64,000 nt of DNA from UBA11612 sp964475755 (GTDB lineage: Bacteria > Pseudomonadota > Alphaproteobacteria > Rhodospirillales > Rhodospirillaceae): the NCBI GenBank assembly GCA_964475755.1, contig CAYYXR010000011.1:4026-68025 (forward strand), given 5' to 3'. Numbering within the stretch: the first letter of the stretch is position 1; the number at the start of each line of letters is the position of its first letter. Both the position numbers and the translations under genes were made by a program. Under the pieces are notes generated by a model, which worked only from the letters and a program-made list of their open reading frames with translations, had not been told where the DNA came from and searched no databases. Below, piece by piece: positions 19,880 to 27,791 of this stretch.

Positions 19880-21088
19880 CTAATTACCTAATCTTATCAC
19901 TTGAGCGTACCCATACTGTGATGGGTCTGCGAGTATGCGGCAGCTCAGATCAGCCCTATAACTTGTGCGTTCACAATTCACAACGCTCACCCCAGATGTA
20001 GGCTGGTCGCGAAACACCGCTGTGCTTGCGTCACTTTCTTCGGCATTGGAATTCGAACTGGCCGACGCGTACAGCACCTCTCCGGTTATTTCATCTGCAT
20101 AAATTTCAATCGATACCCGTTGTATTGCATTTGATGCGTCGTACGGGAACGCTTTGAGAACTCCAGTATCTTCAATCGCCACCCCATCACCAAAAATGCG
20201 TCCCATCGAAACGACACAAGCGACAAATTGACCTTGTGGATCAGAGACCATGAAATGTGATGACCCATCTCTTGGCCCTGCGCTTTCGGTTGAAAATTTC
20301 AAATATTTTTCTATGCGCACCGACGTCATCGCAGAGTCCCGCGTCACCGGCTGAGCACCATCAGCCATATCCTGCCGTGAATAATCCAACGTTTTTATGA
20401 CGTTTTCCCGAATCTCCGCCAACGTATCGGCCAATTCCGTTTGGACCAGCTGGTCGCCAGCTTCCATCACCTGACGCCGGTCCGTCATAAACAAGTCCAG
20501 AGCAGATCGGTCCGCCGCAAGTATTTGACCGTAATATTCCAAATCTCTAGCCAACGCGTTTGATACCGGGTGACCAAAGCGCGCAAGAGTCTCGGCCGGA
20601 GATACAATGCGTGCCCAGGGCAACGTGCCATGCGCGGCATGCATCGCAAATAACCCCCTCGCACTTGTATAAGTATCGCTTTGGATTTTGCGGTTGTTGC
20701 TTTTGAAGCTTTCGGCACTCTTGGACAAGGAATCATAGACCACACAACTGGTATCGCCACTGAGCGATGCAGCAGACGGCAACGTGACGGATAGAGCGAG
20801 ACCAAGCGCGGCGGCGGCGTCTGCAGCCCGTCCACTATTGGTGAGAACGTCGATCGCGGTCAGGGCCGCTTGAGGCTCACCCGCAACAACAAGACTAGTA
20901 AAAACGCGGGGATCTGAAGTGGGCTCCCCCACTTCAAACCGAATTTCGGGCATTGATGAACATGAAATAAGAGAAGCTGGCAAGAATAGTGTGAACACAT
21001 ACATTAAATGTCTGAAATACCTTGCCGCTTTTTGCCATATTTTCGGCATATCGGGGCTGTGAGAGAACGCGTTATGATGGAGCCGCAT
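19880..21088 (-). CDS. Gamma-glutamyltransferase-like lipoprotein, divergent
   Basis: A 402-residue protein with a lipoprotein-type signal (FLPASLISC, lipidated Cys near residue 43). The body resembles the GGT Ntn-hydrolase family. SGRAADAAAALGLALSVT corresponds to the GGT N-terminal GGNAxDAAVA block. ARGLFAMHAAHGTLPW corresponds to the VPGxVAGLxxAHxxYGxLPW block. SSHFMVSDPQGQFVA corresponds to TTHFSVVDxxGNAVS, where GGT is cleaved and its Thr becomes the nucleophile. Here the Thr-Thr pair is Ser-Ser. Ordinary GGT is about 530-580 residues, so this is a shortened relative, and gamma-glutamyl activity is not assured. Its neighbour is an aminotransferase, which hints at amino-acid or peptide salvage. 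An alternative ATG at 21049 gives a more compact signal peptide. Confidence 0.7.
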   Translation of the reverse strand: MRLHHNAFSHSPDMPKIWQKAARYFRHLMYVFTLFLPASLISCSSMPEIRFEVGEPTSDPRVFTSLVVAGEPQAALTAIDVLTNSGRAADAAAALGLALSVTLPSAASLSGDTSCVVYDSLSKSAESFKSNNRKIQSDTYTSARGLFAMHAAHGTLPWARIVSPAETLARFGHPVSNALARDLEYYGQILAADRSALDLFMTDRRQVMEAGDQLVQTELADTLAEIRENVIKTLDYSRQDMADGAQPVTRDSAMTSVRIEKYLKFSTESAGPRDGSSHFMVSDPQGQFVACVVSMGRIFGDGVAIEDTGVLKAFPYDASNAIQRVSIEIYADEITGEVLYASASSNSNAEESDASTAVFRDQPTSGVSVVNCERTSYRADLSCRILADPSQYGYAQVIRLGN

Positions 21089-21242
21089 GATCGAAAATGC
21101 CTTATAGAACGCACGGAAGCCTCTAAGGCCTAGGGATTGCGAGAACTCTACAGTTGAATGCTCTTAAAACAAGAGGCCGCCCACACATTTTACGTTTACT
21201 GCACTACGGACAACCATTTCTCAAGATTCAGTGAAATCAGAC

Positions 21243-22643
21243 ATGCCGCTATCTTTGAAAAAGCAACTTAAATCATGCGCCGTGACCATGGTTGTCAGTG
21301 CGATTGCACTGCAGAGTTTGACCGCGCCCTTCTCGGGTGCTCATGCCCAAGATTTCCCTTCCGGTACGGTTCTGAGCGATACCGAGATAGACAACACTTT
21401 ACGAGCATATGCAAAGCCGCTTTTAGAGGCTGGGGGAATCCCCCCCGAGAGCATTGAAATCAACATGATAGTCGACGACACGCTGAATGCGTTCGTGACA
21501 TCCGGCAATCTCATGTTCTTTCACACAGGTATGTTGCTGAGAACCAAGAGTTCAAGCGAAGTCATCGGTGTCATGGCGCACGAAATTGGTCACATCGCTG
21601 GCGGACACGCCGTGACAAGCTCCAACGGCATGTCGAGCGCCAGCGCTATTTCTATGTTGGCGTTGTTACTGGGCGTTGCCGCAGGCGTGGCAAGCGGAAA
21701 CCCTGAAGCGGGCATGGCTATCTTACTGGGAGGCCAACGGGTTGCCATTGGCCAAATGTTGAGCTTTAGCCGCTCGGTTGAAAGCAGCGCAGATCAATTT
21801 GCGTTGCACGTACTGGAAGATACGGGACAGAGCGCGCAGGGTCTCTACGACTTTTTTGGAATTCTTGCCGGCCAGGAGATGCTCATCACCGCTTCGCAGG
21901 ATCCGTACGTACGGACTCACCCGCTTACGCGCAGCAGAATGGCAACCATTCGCGATGCTCTGGACCGTTCTGAATACTCATCCAAACAATCTGATCCTGA
22001 ATTTGAACGTGAACATCGGCGGCTGGTCGCGAAGTTGTATGCGTTCTTAAAACCGCAGTCAGCAACACTTCAACGATACCCGGAGACAGATAACAGTGTT
22101 GAAGCCAGATACGCCCGCTCAATTGCATACTACCGGCGCGGACAATTCGACAAATCTTTGCCAATTGTGAATGATTTGCTGGCGGACCTGCCGGAGGATC
22201 CGTACTTCTGGCAAATCAAAGGCGATATGCTGCTGAGCAAGAGCGACATTGACGGCGCTGTAGATGCATACCGACATTCACTGCGGCACTTGCCCGACGC
22301 TCCGGAAATCCTGATCGCCATGGCACACGCCATGACTCAGCGCCAGTCTTCCGAATACGCGAAAGAAGCACAAGCCGCATTGAACAAAGCCCTTACGATC
22401 GATCGGGAAAATGCCGGGGCATGGGACATTCTTGCGCGCTCATATGCGTACGACGACAATCCGGGGATGTCGGCTTACGCAGCGGCGGAAAAAGCGCTTC
22501 TTTTGGGACAATTCGGCCAAGTTGCTCGGTATACTGACGAAGCGGAGAAATTCGTTGAGAAGGACTCCCCCACTTGGTATCGAATACAAGACATTAAAAT
22601 TGCGGCGAGACACTATGCGGATGAAAGAAAAGACCGCAGATAA
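21243..22643 (+). CDS. Periplasmic M48 zinc metalloprotease with TPR repeats (BepA-like)
   Basis: BepA/YfgC-type proteases act in the periplasm on misassembled outer-membrane proteins and help LptD assembly. The signal peptide ends near AHAQ. The zinc motif HEIGH (about residues 113-117) is followed by the third ligand Glu in SVESSADQFAL. The C-terminal half (about 280-466) is built of TPR-like helices (for example YRRGQFDKSLPIVNDLL and AQAALNKALTID). The total length matches BepA. A GTG at 21231 is an alternative start four codons upstream. The DsbA-like gene follows by 51 bases, making a periplasmic quality-control pair. Confidence 0.9.
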   Translation: MPLSLKKQLKSCAVTMVVSAIALQSLTAPFSGAHAQDFPSGTVLSDTEIDNTLRAYAKPLLEAGGIPPESIEINMIVDDTLNAFVTSGNLMFFHTGMLLRTKSSSEVIGVMAHEIGHIAGGHAVTSSNGMSSASAISMLALLLGVAAGVASGNPEAGMAILLGGQRVAIGQMLSFSRSVESSADQFALHVLEDTGQSAQGLYDFFGILAGQEMLITASQDPYVRTHPLTRSRMATIRDALDRSEYSSKQSDPEFEREHRRLVAKLYAFLKPQSATLQRYPETDNSVEARYARSIAYYRRGQFDKSLPIVNDLLADLPEDPYFWQIKGDMLLSKSDIDGAVDAYRHSLRHLPDAPEILIAMAHAMTQRQSSEYAKEAQAALNKALTIDRENAGAWDILARSYAYDDNPGMSAYAAAEKALLLGQFGQVARYTDEAEKFVEKDSPTWYRIQDIKIAARHYADERKDRR

Positions 22644-22694
22644 AATGGTATAGTTACCGCCGATACAACTGCCATCCACTTAAAGGACATCACA

Positions 22695-23459
22695 ATGCAT
22701 GAACGGCAATTTTCTTTGGCGAAATTTGCGGGAACAGCCGCGATAGTTGCCGTTGTCGGTTTGCCCATCACCACGGCATGCAGTCAAAGTGACGGCTCAC
22801 TGTCAAACCAACAGCGAGATGAAATTCGCGGCCTCGTTCGGGAATATATTCTGGAGAATCCGGAAATAATATCTGAAGCCATTCTCGCCCTTCAGGAAAA
22901 AGAAGAGCAGGCGCGGTCCAAGCAACAGGCGGACGCCTTGAAGAGGCATGCACCTGCGCTGTTCACACCCGATGAAAACACTATAATCGGCAACCCTAAG
23001 GGTGAGATCATCTTGGTGGAATTTTTTGATTACAATTGCGGGTATTGCAAGTCGATGTATCCGGCCGTGAAAGACGTTCTTGAAGAGAATGACGACGTAA
23101 AAATGGTCATGAAGGAATTTCCTATCCTTGGCCCGGGATCTCTCGCGGCATCACGCGCAGCACTGGCGTCGAGAGAACAAGGAAAATATCCTGAGATGCA
23201 CGTGGCGATGCTCTCACATCGAGGCTCACTCAACGAGAGCACCATTATGAGCATTGCCGAAAACATCGGTCTGGATGTGGAGAAGCTGCAGCAAGACATG
23301 AAAGATCCAAAGATCAATGACGTTCTCTCAAAAAATATGGCCCTTGCTCAAGACCTGGGAATTGACGGAACTCCGGCTTTAATTATCGGAGACACCATCG
23401 TGCCTGGCGCAATCGGCAAGGATCGCATCGTTGATCTCATTGAGGATGCTCGGCGATAA
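22695..23459 (+). CDS. DsbA family thiol:disulfide oxidoreductase
   Basis: A 254-residue secreted protein with an N-terminal signal segment (about residues 8-30) ending at a possible but poor lipobox (ITTAC). A helical linker EIRGLVREYILENPEIISEA follows, as in the alphaproteobacterial DsbA relatives of the ScsC/BdbD type. The thioredoxin domain has the active-site CGYC (in FDYNCGYCKSMYP, near residue 115) and the cis-proline loop GTPALIIGD. It should catalyse disulfide formation or isomerisation in the periplasm. AAGGA sits at good distance from the ATG. It is probably co-transcribed with the M48 protease. Confidence 0.9.
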   Translation: MHERQFSLAKFAGTAAIVAVVGLPITTACSQSDGSLSNQQRDEIRGLVREYILENPEIISEAILALQEKEEQARSKQQADALKRHAPALFTPDENTIIGNPKGEIILVEFFDYNCGYCKSMYPAVKDVLEENDDVKMVMKEFPILGPGSLAASRAALASREQGKYPEMHVAMLSHRGSLNESTIMSIAENIGLDVEKLQQDMKDPKINDVLSKNMALAQDLGIDGTPALIIGDTIVPGAIGKDRIVDLIEDARR

Positions 23460-23501
23460 AGTCCAGACGATTCACCATGCATCGGCGGGCGACAAAATTT
23501 T

Positions 23502-24083
23502 ATGTCTAGCTCAGGATTTCCCGCGAAGGAGAGATTGCGTTTTCGCAAACTTCTCGAGGTCGCTCACTCGACAACCTATGTCGGGGAGCGTGAGGCAGCT
23601 TTGGGTGCGGCCGCGCGTCTGGCGAAGACTTACGGCATGTCTCTCCGAGAAGCCGCGGGAATGCCGGATGCCCCTAAGGAAAAGCCCAAAGCGAAAATCA
23701 AACGGCCGCGTGGTTTTCGGGCGGATTTCGGAGCGGCGGGCCCAGATTCAATGGGAATGTGGTGGGTGCCAAAGGGCACACGCTTCGAAGATTCTCGGCA
23801 CTTGCACAGAACGTCCCTCGAAGCGGATAAGGAACGCAGAGAGCAGGCTTTAAAGGACGCCATCAGCCGAGGATTGGATGCCGACGAAAATGCACAGAAA
23901 AGCCAGTCTTCGCGCAATTCTGGACAAAGGCGGAAATCAAATAATAGAGCCTGGCGTCCACGAGCAGAGTTCGTACGTGTTTTGCTTGCCGAGACCCGAA
24001 TGTCTGCAAAGGAAATAGCGGCCGTGGCCGGCGTTACAATTTACGACGTATTTCGAGAAAAGCTCCTTATGCGCCGCGCGTAA
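23502..24083 (+). CDS. Uncharacterised protein, possible DUF2786-type N-terminus
   Basis: A 193-residue basic, soluble protein with no signal. Residues 9-52 (RLRFRKLLEVAHSTTYVGE, then a helix ending in AKTYGMSLREAAGM) resemble the short helical DUF2786 module. The middle (55-140) is Lys/Arg-rich and low in complexity. The C-terminus (about 155-190) reads like a helix-turn-helix: RMSAKEIAAVAGVTIYDVF. A DNA- or RNA-binding role would fit but is inference. It converges on flgE with 25 bases between stops. The ribosome site is weak. Confidence 0.6.
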   Translation: MSSSGFPAKERLRFRKLLEVAHSTTYVGEREAALGAAARLAKTYGMSLREAAGMPDAPKEKPKAKIKRPRGFRADFGAAGPDSMGMWWVPKGTRFEDSRHLHRTSLEADKERREQALKDAISRGLDADENAQKSQSSRNSGQRRKSNNRAWRPRAEFVRVLLAETRMSAKEIAAVAGVTIYDVFREKLLMRRA

Positions 24084-24108
24084 ACGCGAGACCGCGAGCT
24101 TGATTACA

Positions 24109-25377
24109 TTATCGTTTTAGATCGCGCGCCGCTTGCGTCATTTCGTCCGTGGTCCTCAAGACGGTCGCCGCACTTGAGTAAGCCCGTTGCGTAACGATCA
24201 TCTTGGTGAATTGATCCGCAAGATCGACATTGGACTGCTCTAGAGCACCAACCACCAAATTAGTCGTGCCGGCATTTCCCAGCGCGCTCAGCTGCAAGCC
24301 GCCGGACTCAACGGTTTGAAGGTAGGTGTTGCCGTTGCGCGCTTCCAGCTTGTTGTCGGACTCGAACCTCGCAATGGGCAGTTGATATAGGTTGCGAACT
24401 TCGCCATTGGAGTAGCTGGCAACAAGCACACCATTATTATTGAAGTATGCGTTCTGCAGCCGGCCGGCCAAAAACCCGTCCTGTTCGATGTTTTGAACAG
24501 TGAACGCCCCCGCATCCGAGAACTGCGTCATCTGCGATATGTCCACAGTCATTGTTTGCGGCCCAGCGGCGTCGTTCACCGTAACGCTGATTTGGCCATT
24601 GGTTGGCGAAAGCACCTCGCCGATAGAACTAAAGGATATGGTGGACGGATTGAAAGTTGCGGTCACGGGCTGCTGGTTTGTGCCAATCGCTTCCATGTCC
24701 AACGTCCAGTCGGAATTTCCGGCATTCGCCGTGAACCCCATGACCAACGTGCGGGAATTTCTGCTCGCATCGACGAAAGGCAAACCCACGCTTTGGCGTC
24801 CGGAAGAATCTGCAGAAATGTTCGCTTGCAAAGAAATTGTGGAAGTTGCCTGGCTCGCGACAACGCTGTTGTTGCTGAACATAATCGGCGATAAAGACGC
24901 CAGATTGTTTGTTTGATTGATATTGCCGTCCGCGTCGGCGGCCCAGCCGTAAATATAATCACCACCAGCCGTTGTCAGCAATGTTCCCTGATCAAGCTGG
25001 CCGTCGCCGTCCGAATCAGTGGTAAGCTGAACGGCTTTGCCGTAAAAGGAGCCATCGCGCGTATATTGCCACTCGCCGCTTCCGTTCGTGGTTTTATTCG
25101 TGACAAAAAACCTGCGCCCATTGAGCGCGACGTCGAATGAGCGTTCCGTAGAAGTAATAAGACCCTGCTTGGTTACTTCGCGGTAATCATACGTATCCAC
25201 CGTGAAAAATCTTTTTTCCAGGGGCGTAACCCGGTTCAGCAACGTCGCAAAATGCGTACCCTGCAGCTTGTAACCGGTCGTATTGACGTTCGAAATATTC
25301 GTCGAAATATTCGACAAATGCTGCGCCTGCGCGTTTAGCGCTTGGACCGACGTGTTGAATGTCCCCTGCAGGCTCAT
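24109..25377 (-). CDS. flgE: Flagellar hook protein FlgE
   Basis: Structural subunit of the flagellar hook, exported by the flagellar type III system. The 422-residue protein has the conserved rod/hook N-terminal helix (ALNAQAQHLSNISTNISNVN, then TTGYK) and the matching C-terminal helix (QRAYSSAATVLRTTDEMTQA, then ARDLKR). These pair as a coiled coil in the assembled hook. The middle holds the variable D1/D2 beta domains, including the calcium-binding-like DSDGDGQLD. A strong GGAGA site precedes the ATG. No other flagellar gene is nearby, and the gene has its own sigma-54 type promoter. Confidence 0.92.
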   Translation of the reverse strand: MSLQGTFNTSVQALNAQAQHLSNISTNISNVNTTGYKLQGTHFATLLNRVTPLEKRFFTVDTYDYREVTKQGLITSTERSFDVALNGRRFFVTNKTTNGSGEWQYTRDGSFYGKAVQLTTDSDGDGQLDQGTLLTTAGGDYIYGWAADADGNINQTNNLASLSPIMFSNNSVVASQATSTISLQANISADSSGRQSVGLPFVDASRNSRTLVMGFTANAGNSDWTLDMEAIGTNQQPVTATFNPSTISFSSIGEVLSPTNGQISVTVNDAAGPQTMTVDISQMTQFSDAGAFTVQNIEQDGFLAGRLQNAYFNNNGVLVASYSNGEVRNLYQLPIARFESDNKLEARNGNTYLQTVESGGLQLSALGNAGTTNLVVGALEQSNVDLADQFTKMIVTQRAYSSAATVLRTTDEMTQAARDLKR

Positions 25378-25462
25378 CTTTATCTCTCCGCGGACGTATT
25401 TCCGATTTGCACACGCCTAGCGCCTTCGCGCCGACGCATGCGCATAACTTGCTTTTTATTAA

Positions 25463-25477
25463 GCAAGCGATGTGCCA
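25463..25477 (-). promoter_or_regulatory. Sigma-54 (RpoN) promoter of flgE
   Basis: On the minus strand the sequence is TGGCAC-ATCGC-TTGC, with T following. It has every invariant base of the -24/-12 consensus and the exact five-base spacing. Transcription would begin near 25451, leaving a 74-base leader before flgE. Hook-class flagellar genes of alphaproteobacteria such as Caulobacter are known to use sigma-54. Confidence 0.85.
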
Positions 25478-25533
25478 ACGACATAACCACATAATATCAA
25501 TGGGTTAGAGGTAGGCGGCCCTAATCAGCCGCA

Positions 25534-25547
25534 GCAATTTTGCCGGG
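25534..25547 (-). promoter_or_regulatory. Putative activator site, proximal copy (FlbD ftr-like)
   Basis: GCAATTTTGCCGGG on the plus strand, centred about 90 bases upstream of the predicted flgE transcription start. It is one of two near-identical copies. The position and number fit enhancer sites of a sigma-54 activator such as FlbD. The assignment to FlbD is inference. Confidence 0.55.
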
Positions 25548-25564
25548 ACACGAGTTAGAATAGG

Positions 25565-25579
25565 GCAATTTTTGCCGGG
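25565..25579 (-). promoter_or_regulatory. Putative activator site, distal copy (FlbD ftr-like)
   Basis: GCAATTTTTGCCGGG on the plus strand. It is the same motif as the proximal copy with one extra T, starting 31 bases further away, or three helical turns. With one flanking base (GGCAA...TTGCC) it is itself an inverted repeat. It sits about 120 bases upstream of the flgE start, just after the thiG stop. Confidence 0.55.
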
Positions 25580-25589
25580 CGGGCCGACG

Positions 25590-26375
25590 CTATATCAGCC
25601 CACCGAGTGGTGAAGACGGATCCGCATAGAGTTTTCGAGGCATGCGTCCTGCTTGGTATGCTAGGCGCCCCGCCTCCACCGCAAGCTTCATTGCCCGCGC
25701 CATCGCTATTGGGTTTTTTGCCGCAGCGATCGCTGTGTTCATAAGAACACCGTCACATCCCAATTCCATCGCAATAGCCGCATCAGACGCTGTGCCGACG
25801 CCGGCGTCCACCAACACCGGGACACTAGACTGCTCGATAATAATCCGAATGTTCACCGGATTTTGTATCCCAAGACCAGATCCGATCGGCGCCGCCAGTG
25901 GCATGATCGCACAACAGCCCACATCCTCGAGTTGCTTGGCAATGATAGGGTCATCAGAGGTGTAAACCATTACGTCGAAACCGTCCTTGATAAGCGCCTG
26001 GGCCGCACTTACTGTTTCAACAACATTTGGATACAACGTCTTCTGGTCACCAAGGACTTCCAACTTTACGAGATTCCATCCTCCTGCTTCGCGCGCAAGA
26101 CGAAGTGTTCGAACGGCATCCTCCGCCGTATAACAACCTGCGGTATTGGGCAAAAATGTATATTTTTTTGGATCGACGTAATCGACCAGCATCGGCTGGG
26201 ATGGATCCGAAAGATTTACACGACGAACCGCAACGGTGACGATTTCCGCCCCTGAAGCTTCAATCGCCAGCGCTGTCTCTTCGAAATCCTTATACTTCCC
26301 AGTTCCGACCAGCAGCCGGGAATGAAACTTTCGGCCAGCGACTTCAAAATACTCTACCTCCCTACCGGAATCCAT
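25590..26375 (-). CDS. thiG: Thiazole synthase
   Basis: ThiG builds the thiazole phosphate of thiamine from deoxyxylulose phosphate, dehydroglycine and the ThiS thiocarboxylate. The 261-residue TIM-barrel protein shows SRLLVGTGKYKDFEETALAI at the N-terminus, the Schiff-base Lys region LVKLEVLGDQKTLYPN, and phosphate-binding APIGSGLGIQNP and DAGVGTASDAA. The length is normal. Its ATG directly abuts the thiS stop (TAA-ATG), and its ribosome site GGAGGA is formed by the last codons of thiS. Confidence 0.96.
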   Translation of the reverse strand: MDSGREVEYFEVAGRKFHSRLLVGTGKYKDFEETALAIEASGAEIVTVAVRRVNLSDPSQPMLVDYVDPKKYTFLPNTAGCYTAEDAVRTLRLAREAGGWNLVKLEVLGDQKTLYPNVVETVSAAQALIKDGFDVMVYTSDDPIIAKQLEDVGCCAIMPLAAPIGSGLGIQNPVNIRIIIEQSSVPVLVDAGVGTASDAAIAMELGCDGVLMNTAIAAAKNPIAMARAMKLAVEAGRLAYQAGRMPRKLYADPSSPLGGLI

Positions 26376-26576
26376 TTATCCTCCACCTATAAATTGAACG
26401 ATCTCCAGGCGATCTCCGTCTTCAATCTTCATGTGCGCAAATGAAGACTTCGGCACTATTTCAAGATTACGCTCGACCGCGACTTTGCGCGGATCGACGC
26501 CCAAATCCTTGAGAAATTCTTCTACGGTCATGGCCGCGGCCAACTCTTTGCTTTCGCCGTTTACTGAGACTTGCAT
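26376..26576 (-). CDS. thiS: Sulfur carrier protein ThiS
   Basis: Small ubiquitin-fold carrier (66 residues) whose C-terminal Gly-Gly is adenylated and thiocarboxylated to deliver sulfur to ThiG. The sequence ends in IVQFIGGG, so the required Gly-Gly terminus is intact. The start ATG at 26576 gives MQVSVNGESKEL, the usual N-terminal strand. No thiO, thiE or thiF is present here, so these must lie elsewhere. Confidence 0.94.
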   Translation of the reverse strand: MQVSVNGESKELAAAMTVEEFLKDLGVDPRKVAVERNLEIVPKSSFAHMKIEDGDRLEIVQFIGGG

Positions 26577-26636
26577 ACTAAAATTGAGATCTGATAGGGA
26601 CCAAAAATTAAACGGTATTACTCGTGAGGGCCAAGT

Positions 26637-26792
26637 ATGATGCGCGGTATTCCGGGTTTCAACCGGCGCACCCGACCTACCACAATCTATTGCTTCAGTT
26701 GCCCTATGGCGAGTCTATGGTATATCCCTGCATTGGCTGGCCTGATGCTGGCTCCCCCCGCATATTTAGGGGTGGAATCGCGGGAAAAGTAG
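26637..26792 (+). CDS. Possible small membrane protein or leader peptide upstream of aroQ
   Basis: A 51-codon open frame that starts with two ATG codons. GAGGG lies seven bases upstream and the frame ends ten bases before the aroQ start. The first 23 residues are basic (RGIPGFNRRTRP). Residues 25-46 are hydrophobic (ASLWYIPALAGLMLAPPAYL), which suggests one membrane segment. Its stop TAG overlaps the AGGA site used by aroQ, so translational coupling is possible. I know no homologue. It may be a chance frame. Confidence 0.3.
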   Translation: MMRGIPGFNRRTRPTTIYCFSCPMASLWYIPALAGLMLAPPAYLGVESREK

Positions 26793-26802
26793 GACAAATA
26801 TC

Positions 26803-27249
26803 TTGAGCCGCAATATCCTTGTGTTGAACGGTCCCAATCTCAACTTGTTGGGAAAGCGTGAGCCAGAGGTTTATGGCCGCACGTCCCTTGAGGACATTCG
26901 GAAGGCCGCAGTTGATAGAGCCAACAAACATGGCCTCGAGATGGATTTTCGCCAATCGAACGAGGAAGGCGAAATCGTATCAGCCATTCAGGACGCTGGT
27001 GACAAATTTGACGGTATCATTATTAACGCAGCCGCATATACGCACACATCGGTTGCTATCTTGGACGCTCTGCTTGCATGTGAAATACCGGTTGTAGAGG
27101 TTCACTTGTCGAACATTTACAAGCGGGAAGAGTTTCGCCATCACTCCTACGTTTCGAAAGCTGCGACTGGACTTATTTGCGGATTTGGAGCGTACGGGTA
27201 TGAACTCGCCATCGATGCGATGGCGCAAATAATCGATAAGGAAAAGTGA
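26803..27249 (+). CDS. aroQ: 3-Dehydroquinate dehydratase, type II
   Basis: Third enzyme of the shikimate pathway, converting 3-dehydroquinate to 3-dehydroshikimate. The 148-residue protein matches the dodecameric type II family: LNGPNLNLLGKREPEVYG (catalytic Arg and Tyr), RQSNEEGEIVSAIQ, INAAAYTHTSVA, and VEVHLSNIYKREEFRHHS with the catalytic His. The start is TTG at 26803, with AGGA eight bases upstream. The stop overlaps a GTG that may begin accB. Confidence 0.95.
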   Translation: MSRNILVLNGPNLNLLGKREPEVYGRTSLEDIRKAAVDRANKHGLEMDFRQSNEEGEIVSAIQDAGDKFDGIIINAAAYTHTSVAILDALLACEIPVVEVHLSNIYKREEFRHHSYVSKAATGLICGFGAYGYELAIDAMAQIIDKEK

Positions 27250-27773
27250 GCGTGAGCCCCACAAAATCCAGCGGCAAACAAAACGTTTCAGACCAGAAAG
27301 GCGGTCCGAAACTCAAGGATGCAACTTCTATGACTAAAATTAACAGCGACCTCGTCCGACAATTGGCGTCTGTCCTTGATGAAACCAATCTGACGGAAAT
27401 CGAGTATGAAATGGCCGGCTTGCGTATTCGTGTTGCTCGAACGACACAAGGCACATATGTGGCCGCACCGACGGCGCCTGCCCCGCCGGCAGCGGCTACG
27501 GGCACATCACCCGCTCCTGCGGCCGACCCAGCCTCACACGCGGGCGCTGTAAAAGCGCCGATGGTCGGCGTGGTTTATCTACTTCCCGAACCCGGAGCGC
27601 CGCCGTTTGTAAAGATTGGCGACGAAGTCAAAGCGGGCCAAACAGTCGCGCTTATAGAAGCCATGAAAACGTTTAATCCCGTAAAGGCTCCCAAATCTGG
27701 GAGGGTTGTGGAAATTGTCGCCGAGAACGGATCGCCAGTCGAATACGGCGAGCCGCTGGTCATTATTGAATAG
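27246..27773 (+). CDS. accB: Biotin carboxyl carrier protein of acetyl-CoA carboxylase
   Basis: Carries the biotin that shuttles carboxyl groups between biotin carboxylase and the carboxyltransferase in fatty-acid synthesis. The C-terminal biotinyl domain has the attachment Lys in EAMKTFNPV. A Pro/Ala-rich linker (about residues 75-100) precedes it. The N-terminal domain contains DETNLTEIEYEMAGLRIRV. The GTG at 27246 overlaps the aroQ stop (GTGA). However, ATG 27330 begins MTKINSDLVRQLA, the usual family N-terminus, with AAGGA upstream, so the true start may be 84 bases later. accC follows. Confidence 0.93.
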   Translation: MSVSPTKSSGKQNVSDQKGGPKLKDATSMTKINSDLVRQLASVLDETNLTEIEYEMAGLRIRVARTTQGTYVAAPTAPAPPAAATGTSPAPAADPASHAGAVKAPMVGVVYLLPEPGAPPFVKIGDEVKAGQTVALIEAMKTFNPVKAPKSGRVVEIVAENGSPVEYGEPLVIIE

Positions 27774-27791
27774 GCAGCGCAAAGCCAGCTT

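Noticed and set aside
26577..26640. TPP riboswitch before thiS
   Set aside because: I see none of the conserved TPP-aptamer sequences (such as CUGAGA) in the short leader, and the space is too small.
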